A stretch of DNA of 64,000 nucleotides from the NCBI GenBank assembly GCA_028290285.1, contig JAQGKD010000096.1:208588-272587 (forward strand). Direction: 5' to 3'. This DNA comes from Hyphomicrobiales bacterium. Its GTDB lineage: Bacteria; Pseudomonadota; Alphaproteobacteria; Rhizobiales; Beijerinckiaceae. The notes under the pieces were generated by a model that was not told where the DNA came from, ran no database searches, and worked only from the letters and a program-made list of their open reading frames with translations. A program made the translations under genes and the position numbers. Positions 34,849-42,726 of the stretch are shown here, in pieces; positions within the stretch are counted from its first letter, which is position 1; every line of letters starts with the position of its first letter.

Positions 34849-35258
34849 TGGGCGCCATCGCGAGTTTCGCCTTGCGCAAGGCCGTGCGCGCTGTCCTCGC
34901 ATCCGACACAGCGCTCGTCGATGCGCTCGGGGCAGCGAAAATCTTCGATGAAGTGCCGCGCGGAATGAGCGCGCCCTTCATCACCTTCGGCGACACGCAA
35001 TGGCGCGATTGGTCCACGGCGACGGACCGGGGCGCGGACCAGGTCTTCACCCTCGACATCTGGACCGATCATCGCGGCGTACGCCAGGCACTGGAGCTGG
35101 CGGAGCGCGTAGCAGCATTGCTGGACAGTGCTCAGCTCACGCTCGATGGACACCGCCTCATAGACCTGCGCCTCAACGCGCTCGACTCGCGCCGCGATGC
35201 GAATGGCCGCCTAGCCAGGGCGAGCCTGCGCTTTCGTGCGCTCACTGAAACAATCTGA
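34848..35258 (+). CDS. Tail terminator, DUF3168 (GTA gp8)
   Basis: The 136-residue DUF3168 protein has LRKAVRAVLASDTALVDAL, IFDEVPRGMSAPFITFGDTQ and FTLDIWTDHRGVRQALELAE, closing with RASLRFRALTE. In GTA particles the counterpart caps the tail tube at the head side. ATG at 34848 overlaps the gp7 stop (TAATG). Confidence 0.87.
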   Translation: MGAIASFALRKAVRAVLASDTALVDALGAAKIFDEVPRGMSAPFITFGDTQWRDWSTATDRGADQVFTLDIWTDHRGVRQALELAERVAALLDSAQLTLDGHRLIDLRLNALDSRRDANGRLARASLRFRALTETI

Positions 35259-35271
35259 CGGAGTGTAATTT

Positions 35272-35682
35272 ATGGCAGCGCAAAAGGGCAGGGACCTTCT
35301 TCTCAAGATCGACGACGGCACAGGCGCCTTCGTGACGATCGCAGGCTTGCGGACACAACGGCTCGCACTGAATGCGGACACAGTGGATGTCACCCATGCC
35401 GAGAGCCCGGGCCGCTGGCGCGAATTGCTCGCGGGCGCAGGACCGCGCCGCGCGAGCCTCGCGGGCACGGGCGTGTTCAAGGATGCGGCTTCCGACATTC
35501 TGATGCGGCAGGTTTTCTTCGACGGACTTATTCGCAACTGGCAAATCCTCGTGCCGGCTTTCGGCATCATCCAGGGCCTGTTTCAGATTTCCAGCCTCGA
35601 CTGGCGGGGCGATCACGCAGCCGAAGTGACCTTCGAGATTGCCTTGGAATCCGCAGGTGCTCTCACCTTCACCGCTCTTTGA
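35272..35682 (+). CDS. Major tail tube protein, TP901-1 family (GTA gp9)
   Basis: The 136-residue tube protein starts AAQKGRDLLLKIDDGTGAFV and carries TVDVTHAESPGRWRELL, RASLAGTGVFKDAASD and the closing VTFEIALESAGALTF. These are the tail tube fold features of GTA gp9. It would polymerise around the tape measure. Confidence 0.9.
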   Translation: MAAQKGRDLLLKIDDGTGAFVTIAGLRTQRLALNADTVDVTHAESPGRWRELLAGAGPRRASLAGTGVFKDAASDILMRQVFFDGLIRNWQILVPAFGIIQGLFQISSLDWRGDHAAEVTFEIALESAGALTFTAL

Positions 35683-35692
35683 GGAGGCACGC

Positions 35693-36052
35693 ATGGCCAA
35701 CCGTAGACGTGGCGAGATCGAAGCGGAATTGGGCGGCAGGCGGTGGACGCTGTGCCTGACGCTGGGTGCCCTGGCTGAACTGGAATCCACCTTCGGAAGC
35801 GACGACCTGCCCGATCTCGCGCGGCGCTTCGAGAGTGGCCGCATTCGCGCGCAGGATCTCCTCGCAATCATCGGCTGCGGATTGCGCGGCGGCGGCAATG
35901 CGATCAGCGACGCTGAGGTGGCGCTGCTGCCCTCGTCCGAAGGATTGCCCGGTTATGTGCACATCGTCGCGGAACTTCTCGCCGCCACCTTTGGCACTGT
36001 TGCGCAACCAAGCGGTGGCGCTGCTTTCCCTCAGCAGCCGCAGGAGGCCTGA
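35693..36052 (+). CDS. GTA gp10 family protein
   Basis: The 119-residue protein has NRRRGEIEAELGGRRWTLCL, TLGALAELESTFG, DLLAIIGCGLRGGG and ELLAATFG. This is the gene transfer agent gp10 family, a tail chaperone-like component. Start at 35693 has GGAGG 6 bases upstream; the longer frame from 35639 overlaps gp9. Confidence 0.88.
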   Translation: MANRRRGEIEAELGGRRWTLCLTLGALAELESTFGSDDLPDLARRFESGRIRAQDLLAIIGCGLRGGGNAISDAEVALLPSSEGLPGYVHIVAELLAATFGTVAQPSGGAAFPQQPQEA

Positions 36053-36114
36053 AGCCGAACCACGCGCATGTCGGAGAAAGCGCGCAGGTCGCGCCCTTTC
36101 CCTGGGATGAAGCG

Positions 36115-36285
36115 ATGAGTTTCGGTCTCGGCCTTCTGCGGCATGCACCCAAGGAATTCTGGGCTATGACACCGCGCGAATTACACGCTGCCATGGCAGC
36201 ATTTAACCACACGACGCCTCGCGAGTTCGAGCGCGCCAATCTCACGACCCTGATGAAGGCCTTTCCCGACGAGGTGATGACATGA
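36115..36285 (+). CDS. Tail assembly chaperone (GTA gp10.1), start uncertain
   Basis: The frame from the ATG at 36115 encodes 56 residues (MSFGLGLLRHAPKEFWAMTP, then RELHAAMAAFNH), the core of the Phage_TAC family following gp10. The same frame stays open upstream and encodes VAPFPWDEA directly before the ATG, a sequence typical of the family N-terminus, so the real start may lie further left. The only suitable codon seen is CTG at 36049, which overlaps the gp10 stop as CTGA behind AGGAGG. Its end overlaps gp11 by ATGA. Confidence 0.75.
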   Translation: MSFGLGLLRHAPKEFWAMTPRELHAAMAAFNHTTPREFERANLTTLMKAFPDEVMT

Positions 36286-36851
36286 CGGTATCCGATCAAC
36301 TCACATCGCCCTTCGCCGCAGGCGATCTCGCACAGGTGGGGTCCGCGCTCGACGGCCTGAACATATCTGCCGATCGTGTTGCGAAGTCGCTGACCGGCGC
36401 ATTCGCCAGCGCGATCACCAGCGGAAAATCCTTCGAGCAGACCGTACAAAATATTGGCCTCAGCCTATCAAAGATGGTGGTGAGTTCCGCCATGCAGCCG
36501 GTGACACAAGGGCTTTCATCAATGCTCTCGTCCGCCTTCAGTGGAATCACCGGAGGTGGGAGTACGACGGCGGTGCAGCCGTTTGCGGACGGCGGCATCG
36601 TTTCACGGCCGACCTTTTTCGGATCGGGTGGCGGGCTAGGCCTGATGGGCGAGCGCGGCGCCGAAGCCATTGTGCCACTGTCGCGCGGCCCCGACGGAAG
36701 GCTCGGGCTGGCGGCGAGTGGAAACCAATCGCGCGCCGCTCAGGTGACAGTGCAGATCACCACGCCTGATGCTGAGAGCTTCCGCAACTCGCAGGTGCAG
36801 ATTTCCGGCGCTCTGGCGCGCGCGGTTGCTCGCGGCCAGCGCGGATTATGA
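36282..36851 (+). CDS. Short tail tape measure protein (GTA gp11)
   Basis: At 189 residues this is short for a tape measure protein but normal for GTA gp11. It has LTGAFASAITSGKSFEQTVQ, LSKMVVSSAMQPVTQGLSSM, a hydrophobic Gly/Ser-rich middle, then FADGGIVSRPTFFG and GLMGERGAEAIVPLSRG, the phage tail tape measure end motif. It sets tail length and probably takes part in membrane passage of DNA. Confidence 0.88.
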   Translation: MTVSDQLTSPFAAGDLAQVGSALDGLNISADRVAKSLTGAFASAITSGKSFEQTVQNIGLSLSKMVVSSAMQPVTQGLSSMLSSAFSGITGGGSTTAVQPFADGGIVSRPTFFGSGGGLGLMGERGAEAIVPLSRGPDGRLGLAASGNQSRAAQVTVQITTPDAESFRNSQVQISGALARAVARGQRGL

Positions 36852-36863
36852 GGAGAGCAACGC

Positions 36864-37505
36864 ATGCCTTCATTTCACGAGGTCCGCTTTCCCCTTGATA
36901 TCTCCATGCACGGACGCGGCGGCCCTGAACGGCGCACGGATATTGTCGTGACGGGATCAGGCCGCGAACAACGCAATGCGCGCTGGTCCGATTCACGCCG
37001 CCGCTACGATGCCGGCTACGGCGTGAAGTCACTTGCGGCGATTGGGGCGGTCGTCGCCTTCTTCGAAGAGCGGCGTGGCAAGCTCTATGGTTTCCGCTGG
37101 CGCGATCGTGCCGACTACAAATCCTGCGCAGCCGATTGCAATCCAGCGCCGACCGACCAGTTTCTTGGGGTCGGGAATGGCGTGAATACGCGCTTTCCAC
37201 TGCGCAAGTCCTACGGCATGCACTTTGCGCCCTATACGCGCGACATCGTGAAGCCGGTGAACGGAAGTCTGCGCATGGCCGTCAATGGCGTCGAGCATCT
37301 CGCCGGTCGCGACTTCGATCTCGATGAGACGACTGGCATCGTTACATTTCGGGCGGGGCATGTGCCGACTCCAGGCGCGAGTGTCACAGCAGGCTTCCTG
37401 TTCGACGTGCCGGTCCGATTCGATACCGATTATCTCGAAATTGATCTCGCAGCCTTCGATGCCGGCGACATTCCAAAGATACCATTGATCGAAATTCGTC
37501 CATGA
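36864..37505 (+). CDS. Distal tail protein, DUF2460 (GTA gp12)
   Basis: The 213-residue DUF2460 protein shows FHEVRFPLDISMHGRGGPER, GSGREQRNARWSDSRRRYDA, VAFFEERRGKLYGFRWRD and FDTDYLEIDLAAFDAGDIPK. It forms the distal tail ring in GTA and related phages. Full length. Confidence 0.9.
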   Translation: MPSFHEVRFPLDISMHGRGGPERRTDIVVTGSGREQRNARWSDSRRRYDAGYGVKSLAAIGAVVAFFEERRGKLYGFRWRDRADYKSCAADCNPAPTDQFLGVGNGVNTRFPLRKSYGMHFAPYTRDIVKPVNGSLRMAVNGVEHLAGRDFDLDETTGIVTFRAGHVPTPGASVTAGFLFDVPVRFDTDYLEIDLAAFDAGDIPKIPLIEIRP

Positions 37506-37517
37506 GCGGAGGCGCAC

Positions 37518-38408
37518 ATGCGCAAAACAACACCCGAACTGCAAGCGCGCCTCGACGCAGACGCCACGACTTTCTGTCATTGCTGGAAGCTCGTTCGCCG
37601 TGACGGAGTGAAGCTAGGCTTCACGGATCACGACAGGGATCTCGCATTCGGCGATACGACCTATACGGCCCGAGCGGGTCTCGATGCAGCCAGCGCGGAG
37701 AGTTCGCTCGGCTTCGCGATTGGCGGAACCGAGGTGTCTGGCGCCTTGTCGACGGACACGTTGCTGGAAGCCGATCTCGTCAGCGGGCGTTACGACGCAG
37801 CGAGCTTCGAGACGTGGCTTGTAGACTGGACCGACCCAGCGCAGCGCATGCTGCTCGACATATCGACAATCGGCGAGGTCAAGCGTTCGGAATACGCGTT
37901 TACTGCTGAACTGCGAAGCCTCGCACACAAGCTGGACCAGGTGCGCGGACGCCGCTATCAGCAAGCCTGTTGCGCCGACCTGGGCGACGCGCAATGTGCC
38001 GTACGTCTCGATGTCGCTGCCTTTCAGGCGCATGCGACCGTGATCGCGTCGGGTGGCCCTTCAGAATGCGTCGCGCAGCTCGCTACCTATGATGCGGGTT
38101 GGTTCACCGGTGGCCGCGTGGAGTTCACGACGGGTGACAATGCCGGGGCGCTGGTCAGCATCAAGTCGCATCGTGTTTCAGACGCCGGAGATGTGCTGAT
38201 CTTCTGGACGCCACTCGCTGCCGCGATACGGCCGGGCGATAACTTCACTGTCACGGCCGGTTGCGACAAGAGCTTTGCGACATGCGGATTGAAATTCAGC
38301 AACGTCCCGAACTTCCGGGGCTTCCCGCATATTCCCGGCAACGATGTCTTGATGAGCTATCCGGGACAGAGCGATCCTCTCATGGATGGCGGGAGTCTGT
38401 TTCGATGA
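37518..38408 (+). CDS. Baseplate hub protein, DUF2163/BR0599 (GTA gp13)
   Basis: The 296-residue protein has LARFCHCWKLVRRDGV-type start (here TTFCHCWKLVRRDGVKLGFT), LGFAIGGTEVSGALS and a Cys pattern: QACCADLGDAQC in the middle and GCDKSFATCGLKF near the C-terminus. Counterparts are hub proteins for which a bound iron-sulfur cluster has been described, from memory; these Cys are candidates for it. Its stop overlaps the next start by ATGA. Confidence 0.88.
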   Translation: MRKTTPELQARLDADATTFCHCWKLVRRDGVKLGFTDHDRDLAFGDTTYTARAGLDAASAESSLGFAIGGTEVSGALSTDTLLEADLVSGRYDAASFETWLVDWTDPAQRMLLDISTIGEVKRSEYAFTAELRSLAHKLDQVRGRRYQQACCADLGDAQCAVRLDVAAFQAHATVIASGGPSECVAQLATYDAGWFTGGRVEFTTGDNAGALVSIKSHRVSDAGDVLIFWTPLAAAIRPGDNFTVTAGCDKSFATCGLKFSNVPNFRGFPHIPGNDVLMSYPGQSDPLMDGGSLFR

Positions 38409-38839
38409 GTGATCTCACGCGAGAAGTGGTGGTCGATGCTGCGCGTCGCTGGATCGGCACGCCCTACCATCACCAGGCATCGCTTGTCGGCATTGGTTGC
38501 GACTGCCTCGGCCTGGTGCGTGGCGTGTGGCGGGATGTGATCGGCGCGGAGCCGGAACTTGCGCCCCCTTATACGCCTGACTGGGCAGAAGCGAGCCGCG
38601 AGGAACGGTTGATCGATGCGGGGCTACGTTGGTTTGCGCCGGTGGATGCGGGTGCATTCGCAGCCGGCGATGTCCTGGTGTTTCGCTGGCGTGACGGATT
38701 GCCCGCCAAACATCTCGGCATTGCTACATCTCAGAGCACGATGATTCACGCACACGACGGGGCTTGTATCTGCGAAGTCGCAATTTGCCCCGCATGGCGC
38801 CGCCGCATTGCCTGCGCTTTTGCCTTTCCGGGTCTCTGA
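38405..38839 (+). CDS. NlpC/P60 peptidase (GTA gp14)
   Basis: A 144-residue cell-wall peptidase: VVDAARRWIGTPYHHQASL, catalytic Cys in VGIGCDCLGLVRGVWRD, His in PAKHLGIATS, and a third residue region at MIHAHDGACI. It probably opens peptidoglycan during DNA delivery. Start at 38405 (MSDLTREVVVDA) overlaps gp13 by ATGA; a longer frame within gp13 is rejected. Confidence 0.9.
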   Translation: MSDLTREVVVDAARRWIGTPYHHQASLVGIGCDCLGLVRGVWRDVIGAEPELAPPYTPDWAEASREERLIDAGLRWFAPVDAGAFAAGDVLVFRWRDGLPAKHLGIATSQSTMIHAHDGACICEVAICPAWRRRIACAFAFPGL

Positions 38840-38866
38840 CCCTCCTTCTGCTCCTGCGAGGACGCC

Positions 38867-41302
38867 ATGGCAACGCTCGTTCTTCAAGCTGTCGGCTCAG
38901 CCGTCGGCAATGCGCTTGGTGGGCCGATAGGCGGGATCATCGGGCGTGCCGCTGGCGCACTCGCTGGAAGCGCCATCGATCAAAGGCTCTTCGGCGGCGC
39001 GCGTCATGTTGAAGGCCCGCGCCTGACGACGCTCGCGGGACTCGCTGCAACCGAGGGCTCGCCTGTGCCTCGCGTTTACGGTCGCGCGCGCATTGGCGGC
39101 CAGATGATCTGGGCGACACGGTTCAACGAGACTTTGGATACGACACGCGGTGGCGCGAGCGGGGGCAAGAGTTCCGGGAACGCATCCACGACCTATCGCT
39201 ACGCAGCCAATTTCGCGGTTGGGCTTTGTGAGGGCAGGATCGCTTTCGTCCGTCGCATCTGGGCCGATGGAAAGGAACTGGACCTCGGCAACTTCACATT
39301 CCGCGTCTATCGCGGCACGCAGGACCAGCATGCCGATCCGCTGATAGTCGCCAAGGAAGGTTTAGACCAAGCGCCGGCGTATCGGGGCCTGGCATACATT
39401 GTTTTCGAGAACATGCCGCTTGCTGATTTCGGCAACCGCATCCCGCAGCTGAGCTTCGAGGTTGTTCGTCCCGTGGACGGCCTTGCAACCATGGTCCGAG
39501 CTGTCGATCTCATCCCCGGTTCTTCTGAATATGCCTACTCCGTGCGGCCGCTCGTGCAAAATGCGTCCGGCGTCACCAATAGTGAAAATCGGCATCAGCT
39601 CTTCGCGACGAGTGATTGGACCGGGTCTTTGGATGCGCTCCAGGCACTTTGTCCGAACCTGAAGAGCGTCGCACTGGTTGTCTCCTGGTTCGGCGACGAT
39701 CTTCGTGCAGGCCAATGCACATTGGCGCCGCGTGTCGAAGGCCGCGCCAAGACGATCTCAGGTGCAAGCTGGGGCGTCGCCGGTCTGTCGCGTGCCACGG
39801 CCCGCACGATCTCGCTAATCGATAGCCGTCCTGCATATGGGGGGACGCCATCGGACGAGGTTGTCGCCGGCGCGATACAGGACCTGCGCGCGCGCGGCCT
39901 TTCGGTGCTGTTTTATCCTTTCGTGATGATGGACATTGCTAAAGGAAATTCGCTGGTCGATCCCGTCAGTGGACAGGCGGGACAGAAGCCCTATGCGTGG
40001 CGCGGCGATGTCACCTGCGCAGCGGCTGACGGCACCAACGCTGTTGCCGGCGAACTGGCGACGTTCTTCGGCTCGACCTCGCCTCTATCGAGCGAATGGT
40101 CGTTTCGCCGGTTCATCCTGCACTATGCACATCTTTGTGTGGCGGCGGGAGGCGTCGATGCTTTTCTTGTCGGTTCGGAAATGCGTGGCATTACATGCCG
40201 GCGTGATGAGACGAGCGCTTTTCCGGCAGCACTCGCACTGGCCCGTCTCGCATCGGACGCCAAAGCGATACTGGGTACGAATACGAAGATTTCATACGCC
40301 GCGGACTGGACGGAATATGGTGCCTGCGTGAATAGCAGCGGCGCGGATGTCCGTTTTCCGCTTGATGCGATCTGGTCCTCGCCCTCGGTCGACTTCATTG
40401 GCATCGATGCATATTTTCCGCTTTCCGACTGGCGCAAGGACGCCGTTCATCTCGACCAGCAGGAATCGGAATCGATTTACGATCTCGCTTTTCTGACGCG
40501 ACGGGTCGGTGCGGGCGAAGGGTTCGACTGGTATTACGCCAGCGAACAGGCGCGCCAGGCCCAGCAGCGCACGCCAATCACAGACGGCGCTTATGGCAAG
40601 CCCTGGGTCTTCCGGCAAAAGGATCTCGTGAGCTGGTGGTCGCAGCTACATTTCGAGCGAGTGTCCGGTGTCGAGCGTTCAACGCCCACCGCGTGGTTGC
40701 CGTGTTCTAAGCCGATCTGGTTCGTGGAAGTGGGCTGCCCCGCGATTGATCTGGGCGCAAACGCACCAAACGTGTTTCCCGATGTGAAGGCGGATAAGGT
40801 CGAGCTTCCGCCCTTCTCGACCGGGGAGCCCGACGCTTTCATGCAGCAACGCGCGCTGCAGGCGATGATCGCGCGCTTCGATCCACGCTGCGAAAGCCAT
40901 GAGTCGCAATGGAATCCGGTCTCGCCTATCTTTGGCGGTCGCATGGTCGATCCCGATCGCATTTACGTCTGGGCTTACGATGCGCGGCCTTTTCCAGCCT
41001 TTCCGATGCTGGCGCAAACGTGGACGGATTCGGTCGCTTGGGACACCGGTCATTGGCTTAACGGGCGGCTCGAAGCGACGGCGCTCGACCGGCTCGTGCA
41101 GGCCATACTCGCGGATCTTCTGGACGAACCCTGGTCAGACCTGCCGCCGCTCGAAGGTATGGTAGAGGGTTTTGTCGTCGATCGACTTGTATCGCCGCGT
41201 GGGCGCTCGAGCCGCTCGCTTCATATTTTGGTTTCGATGCGATCATATCGTCTGGAGATGTTCGATTCGTCGATCGTCGTGGGGGCGCGATCACGCGCGT
41301 GA
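38867..41302 (+). CDS. GTA gp15 (megatron/host specificity), N-terminal part before a frameshift
   Basis: This 811-residue frame carries the start of the large baseplate protein: a hydrophobic Gly-rich N-terminus (VGSAVGNALGGPIGGIIGRA), VPRVYGRARIGGQMIWATRF and the TIM-barrel-like domain with VDAFLVGSEMRGITCRRDE and SPSVDFIGIDAYFPLSDWR. After residue 778 the sequence stops matching the family; the last ~33 residues are out of frame. A one-base deletion in a G run at 41201-41203 explains this. The TIM-barrel domain resembles a glycosidase and may act on surface sugars of the recipient. Confidence 0.88.
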   Translation: MATLVLQAVGSAVGNALGGPIGGIIGRAAGALAGSAIDQRLFGGARHVEGPRLTTLAGLAATEGSPVPRVYGRARIGGQMIWATRFNETLDTTRGGASGGKSSGNASTTYRYAANFAVGLCEGRIAFVRRIWADGKELDLGNFTFRVYRGTQDQHADPLIVAKEGLDQAPAYRGLAYIVFENMPLADFGNRIPQLSFEVVRPVDGLATMVRAVDLIPGSSEYAYSVRPLVQNASGVTNSENRHQLFATSDWTGSLDALQALCPNLKSVALVVSWFGDDLRAGQCTLAPRVEGRAKTISGASWGVAGLSRATARTISLIDSRPAYGGTPSDEVVAGAIQDLRARGLSVLFYPFVMMDIAKGNSLVDPVSGQAGQKPYAWRGDVTCAAADGTNAVAGELATFFGSTSPLSSEWSFRRFILHYAHLCVAAGGVDAFLVGSEMRGITCRRDETSAFPAALALARLASDAKAILGTNTKISYAADWTEYGACVNSSGADVRFPLDAIWSSPSVDFIGIDAYFPLSDWRKDAVHLDQQESESIYDLAFLTRRVGAGEGFDWYYASEQARQAQQRTPITDGAYGKPWVFRQKDLVSWWSQLHFERVSGVERSTPTAWLPCSKPIWFVEVGCPAIDLGANAPNVFPDVKADKVELPPFSTGEPDAFMQQRALQAMIARFDPRCESHESQWNPVSPIFGGRMVDPDRIYVWAYDARPFPAFPMLAQTWTDSVAWDTGHWLNGRLEATALDRLVQAILADLLDEPWSDLPPLEGMVEGFVVDRLVSPRGRSSRSLHILVSMRSYRLEMFDSSIVVGARSRA
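41201..41203 (+). other. Apparent one-base deletion (frameshift) in gp15
   Basis: After SPRG the plus-1 reading of the same DNA gives ALEPLASYFGFDAIISSGDV followed by RFVDRRGGAITRVTSDDV, exactly the sequence expected between the two halves of gp15. Reading GGGG in place of GGG at this point restores one frame of 1281 codons from 38867 to 42708. Either the gene is inactivated or the base was lost in sequencing or assembly. Confidence 0.85.
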
Positions 41303-42708
41303 CAAGCGACGATGTCGTTCCGGCGAAGGATGGCACTCTTCTCCAGCTGACGCGTGCCGACGATACGGACCTGCCGCACGAACTGAGCCTCGCCTTCACC
41401 GATTCCGAATGGGACTACCGGCCGGCGACAATGCTGTCGCGCCGGCTCGAAGGCGCGACGCGCCGTAGCTCGCAGACCGATATTCCCCTTGTGACGACGC
41501 GGGCGCAGGCGCAGCGCGCGGCCGATGTCTGGTTGCAGGATCTTTGGGTCGCGCGGGAAACGGCACAGGTGACGCTGCGCCCCGGCTTCGCCGCGCTCGA
41601 GGTGGGCGACCTGCTCGCGCTGCCGTTCGACAGCGGCGAGCGTATGTTCCGCATCTCGCGCGCGACCGACGGCGTTGCACGAACCTTCGAGTGTCGGGCC
41701 GTCGATCTGTCCGTGCACGACCATGCCGCACCGGATCTGGCGCGACGCGTCACGACCGCGCCGAGACTGCCGGGTCCCGCACGGATTGAAATTCTCGATC
41801 TGGCTGTTGCACGGGCCGATCCTCCAGCCTTGCAATATCTCGCGGCGTTCGCCGCCCCCTGGCCGGGCGCCTTGGCATTGTGGCGTTCGACCGCGTCGGG
41901 GACATTCGACTTCGTACAACGCATCGAAAAATCGGCGATCATTGGCCAGACGCTTGACGATCTCGGCGCAGGGCCGCTGGGAATTTTCGATCGGGCGAAT
42001 GTCTTCCGTGTGAGCATGTCCGGTGGCGCCTTGTCGTCAGCCGACGATCTCGACGTTCTCGGCGGACGAAACCTGCTCGCGCTGCGGGGCGGGGATGGAG
42101 CCTGGGAAGTCCTTGGCTTCGCGCAGGCGGAACTGGTGGGTGCGCAAACGTGGCGGCTGTCGCGGCTGCTGCGCGGCATCGGCGGTCAGGACGCGTTGGC
42201 CGGGCGCATCCTGCCGGCCGGCTCGACAGTCGTTCTGCTCGACGATTCAGTGATTCCACTTACGACGAGCATAGACGCCCTGGGCATCGTCACGCGCTAT
42301 CGCATCGGCCCCGCTGCGCGCGATCACGCCGATGACGCTTACGTCGAGGTGCAGGCAACAGCAGGGCCTCTCGCCTTGCAGCCGTATTCACCGGTGCGGC
42401 CGCGCGCCATGCGAACTCCCGACGGCGTGCGGATCTCGTTTTTGCGACGCGCACGCCGTGAAAACGACGGCTGGGAGACAGCTGATATTCCAGTGGGCGA
42501 AGCCAGTGAATCCTACCTCGTCGAAGTCATCGTCGCGGGTGGCGTCAAACGCAGTCTGGCTTCAGTGCAAACGACGGTCCTCTATCCCTCCGCGCAGGAG
42601 GTCGCCGACTTCGGCGGCCCTCAGGCGACGCTGACGCTCAGGGTCGTGCAGGTGAGCGGCGTCGTCGGGCGAGGGATCCCGCTTGAGGCCACCATCGCAG
42701 TGCTCTGA
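41299..42708 (+). CDS. GTA gp15, C-terminal part after the frameshift
   Basis: This frame encodes the rest of gp15: DDVVPAKDGTLLQLTRADDT, LPHELSLAFTDSEWDYRPAT, RAADVWLQDLWVARETAQVT and LSRLLRGIGGQDALAGRILP, the phage tail and host-recognition end of the protein. The GTG at 41299 overlaps the previous stop by 4 bp, which looks like a normal gene start. Coding similarity continues upstream of it to about 41204, so it is better seen as the second half of one gene than as a separate gene. Confidence 0.85.
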   Translation: MTSDDVVPAKDGTLLQLTRADDTDLPHELSLAFTDSEWDYRPATMLSRRLEGATRRSSQTDIPLVTTRAQAQRAADVWLQDLWVARETAQVTLRPGFAALEVGDLLALPFDSGERMFRISRATDGVARTFECRAVDLSVHDHAAPDLARRVTTAPRLPGPARIEILDLAVARADPPALQYLAAFAAPWPGALALWRSTASGTFDFVQRIEKSAIIGQTLDDLGAGPLGIFDRANVFRVSMSGGALSSADDLDVLGGRNLLALRGGDGAWEVLGFAQAELVGAQTWRLSRLLRGIGGQDALAGRILPAGSTVVLLDDSVIPLTTSIDALGIVTRYRIGPAARDHADDAYVEVQATAGPLALQPYSPVRPRAMRTPDGVRISFLRRARRENDGWETADIPVGEASESYLVEVIVAGGVKRSLASVQTTVLYPSAQEVADFGGPQATLTLRVVQVSGVVGRGIPLEATIAVL

Positions 42709-42726
42709 TCTTTGAAAAGGAAGAAT

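Noticed and set aside
41299..42708. Second half of gp15 as an independent overlapping gene
   Set aside because: Family-like coding continues upstream of the GTG in the same frame to the deletion point, so a frameshift explains it better.
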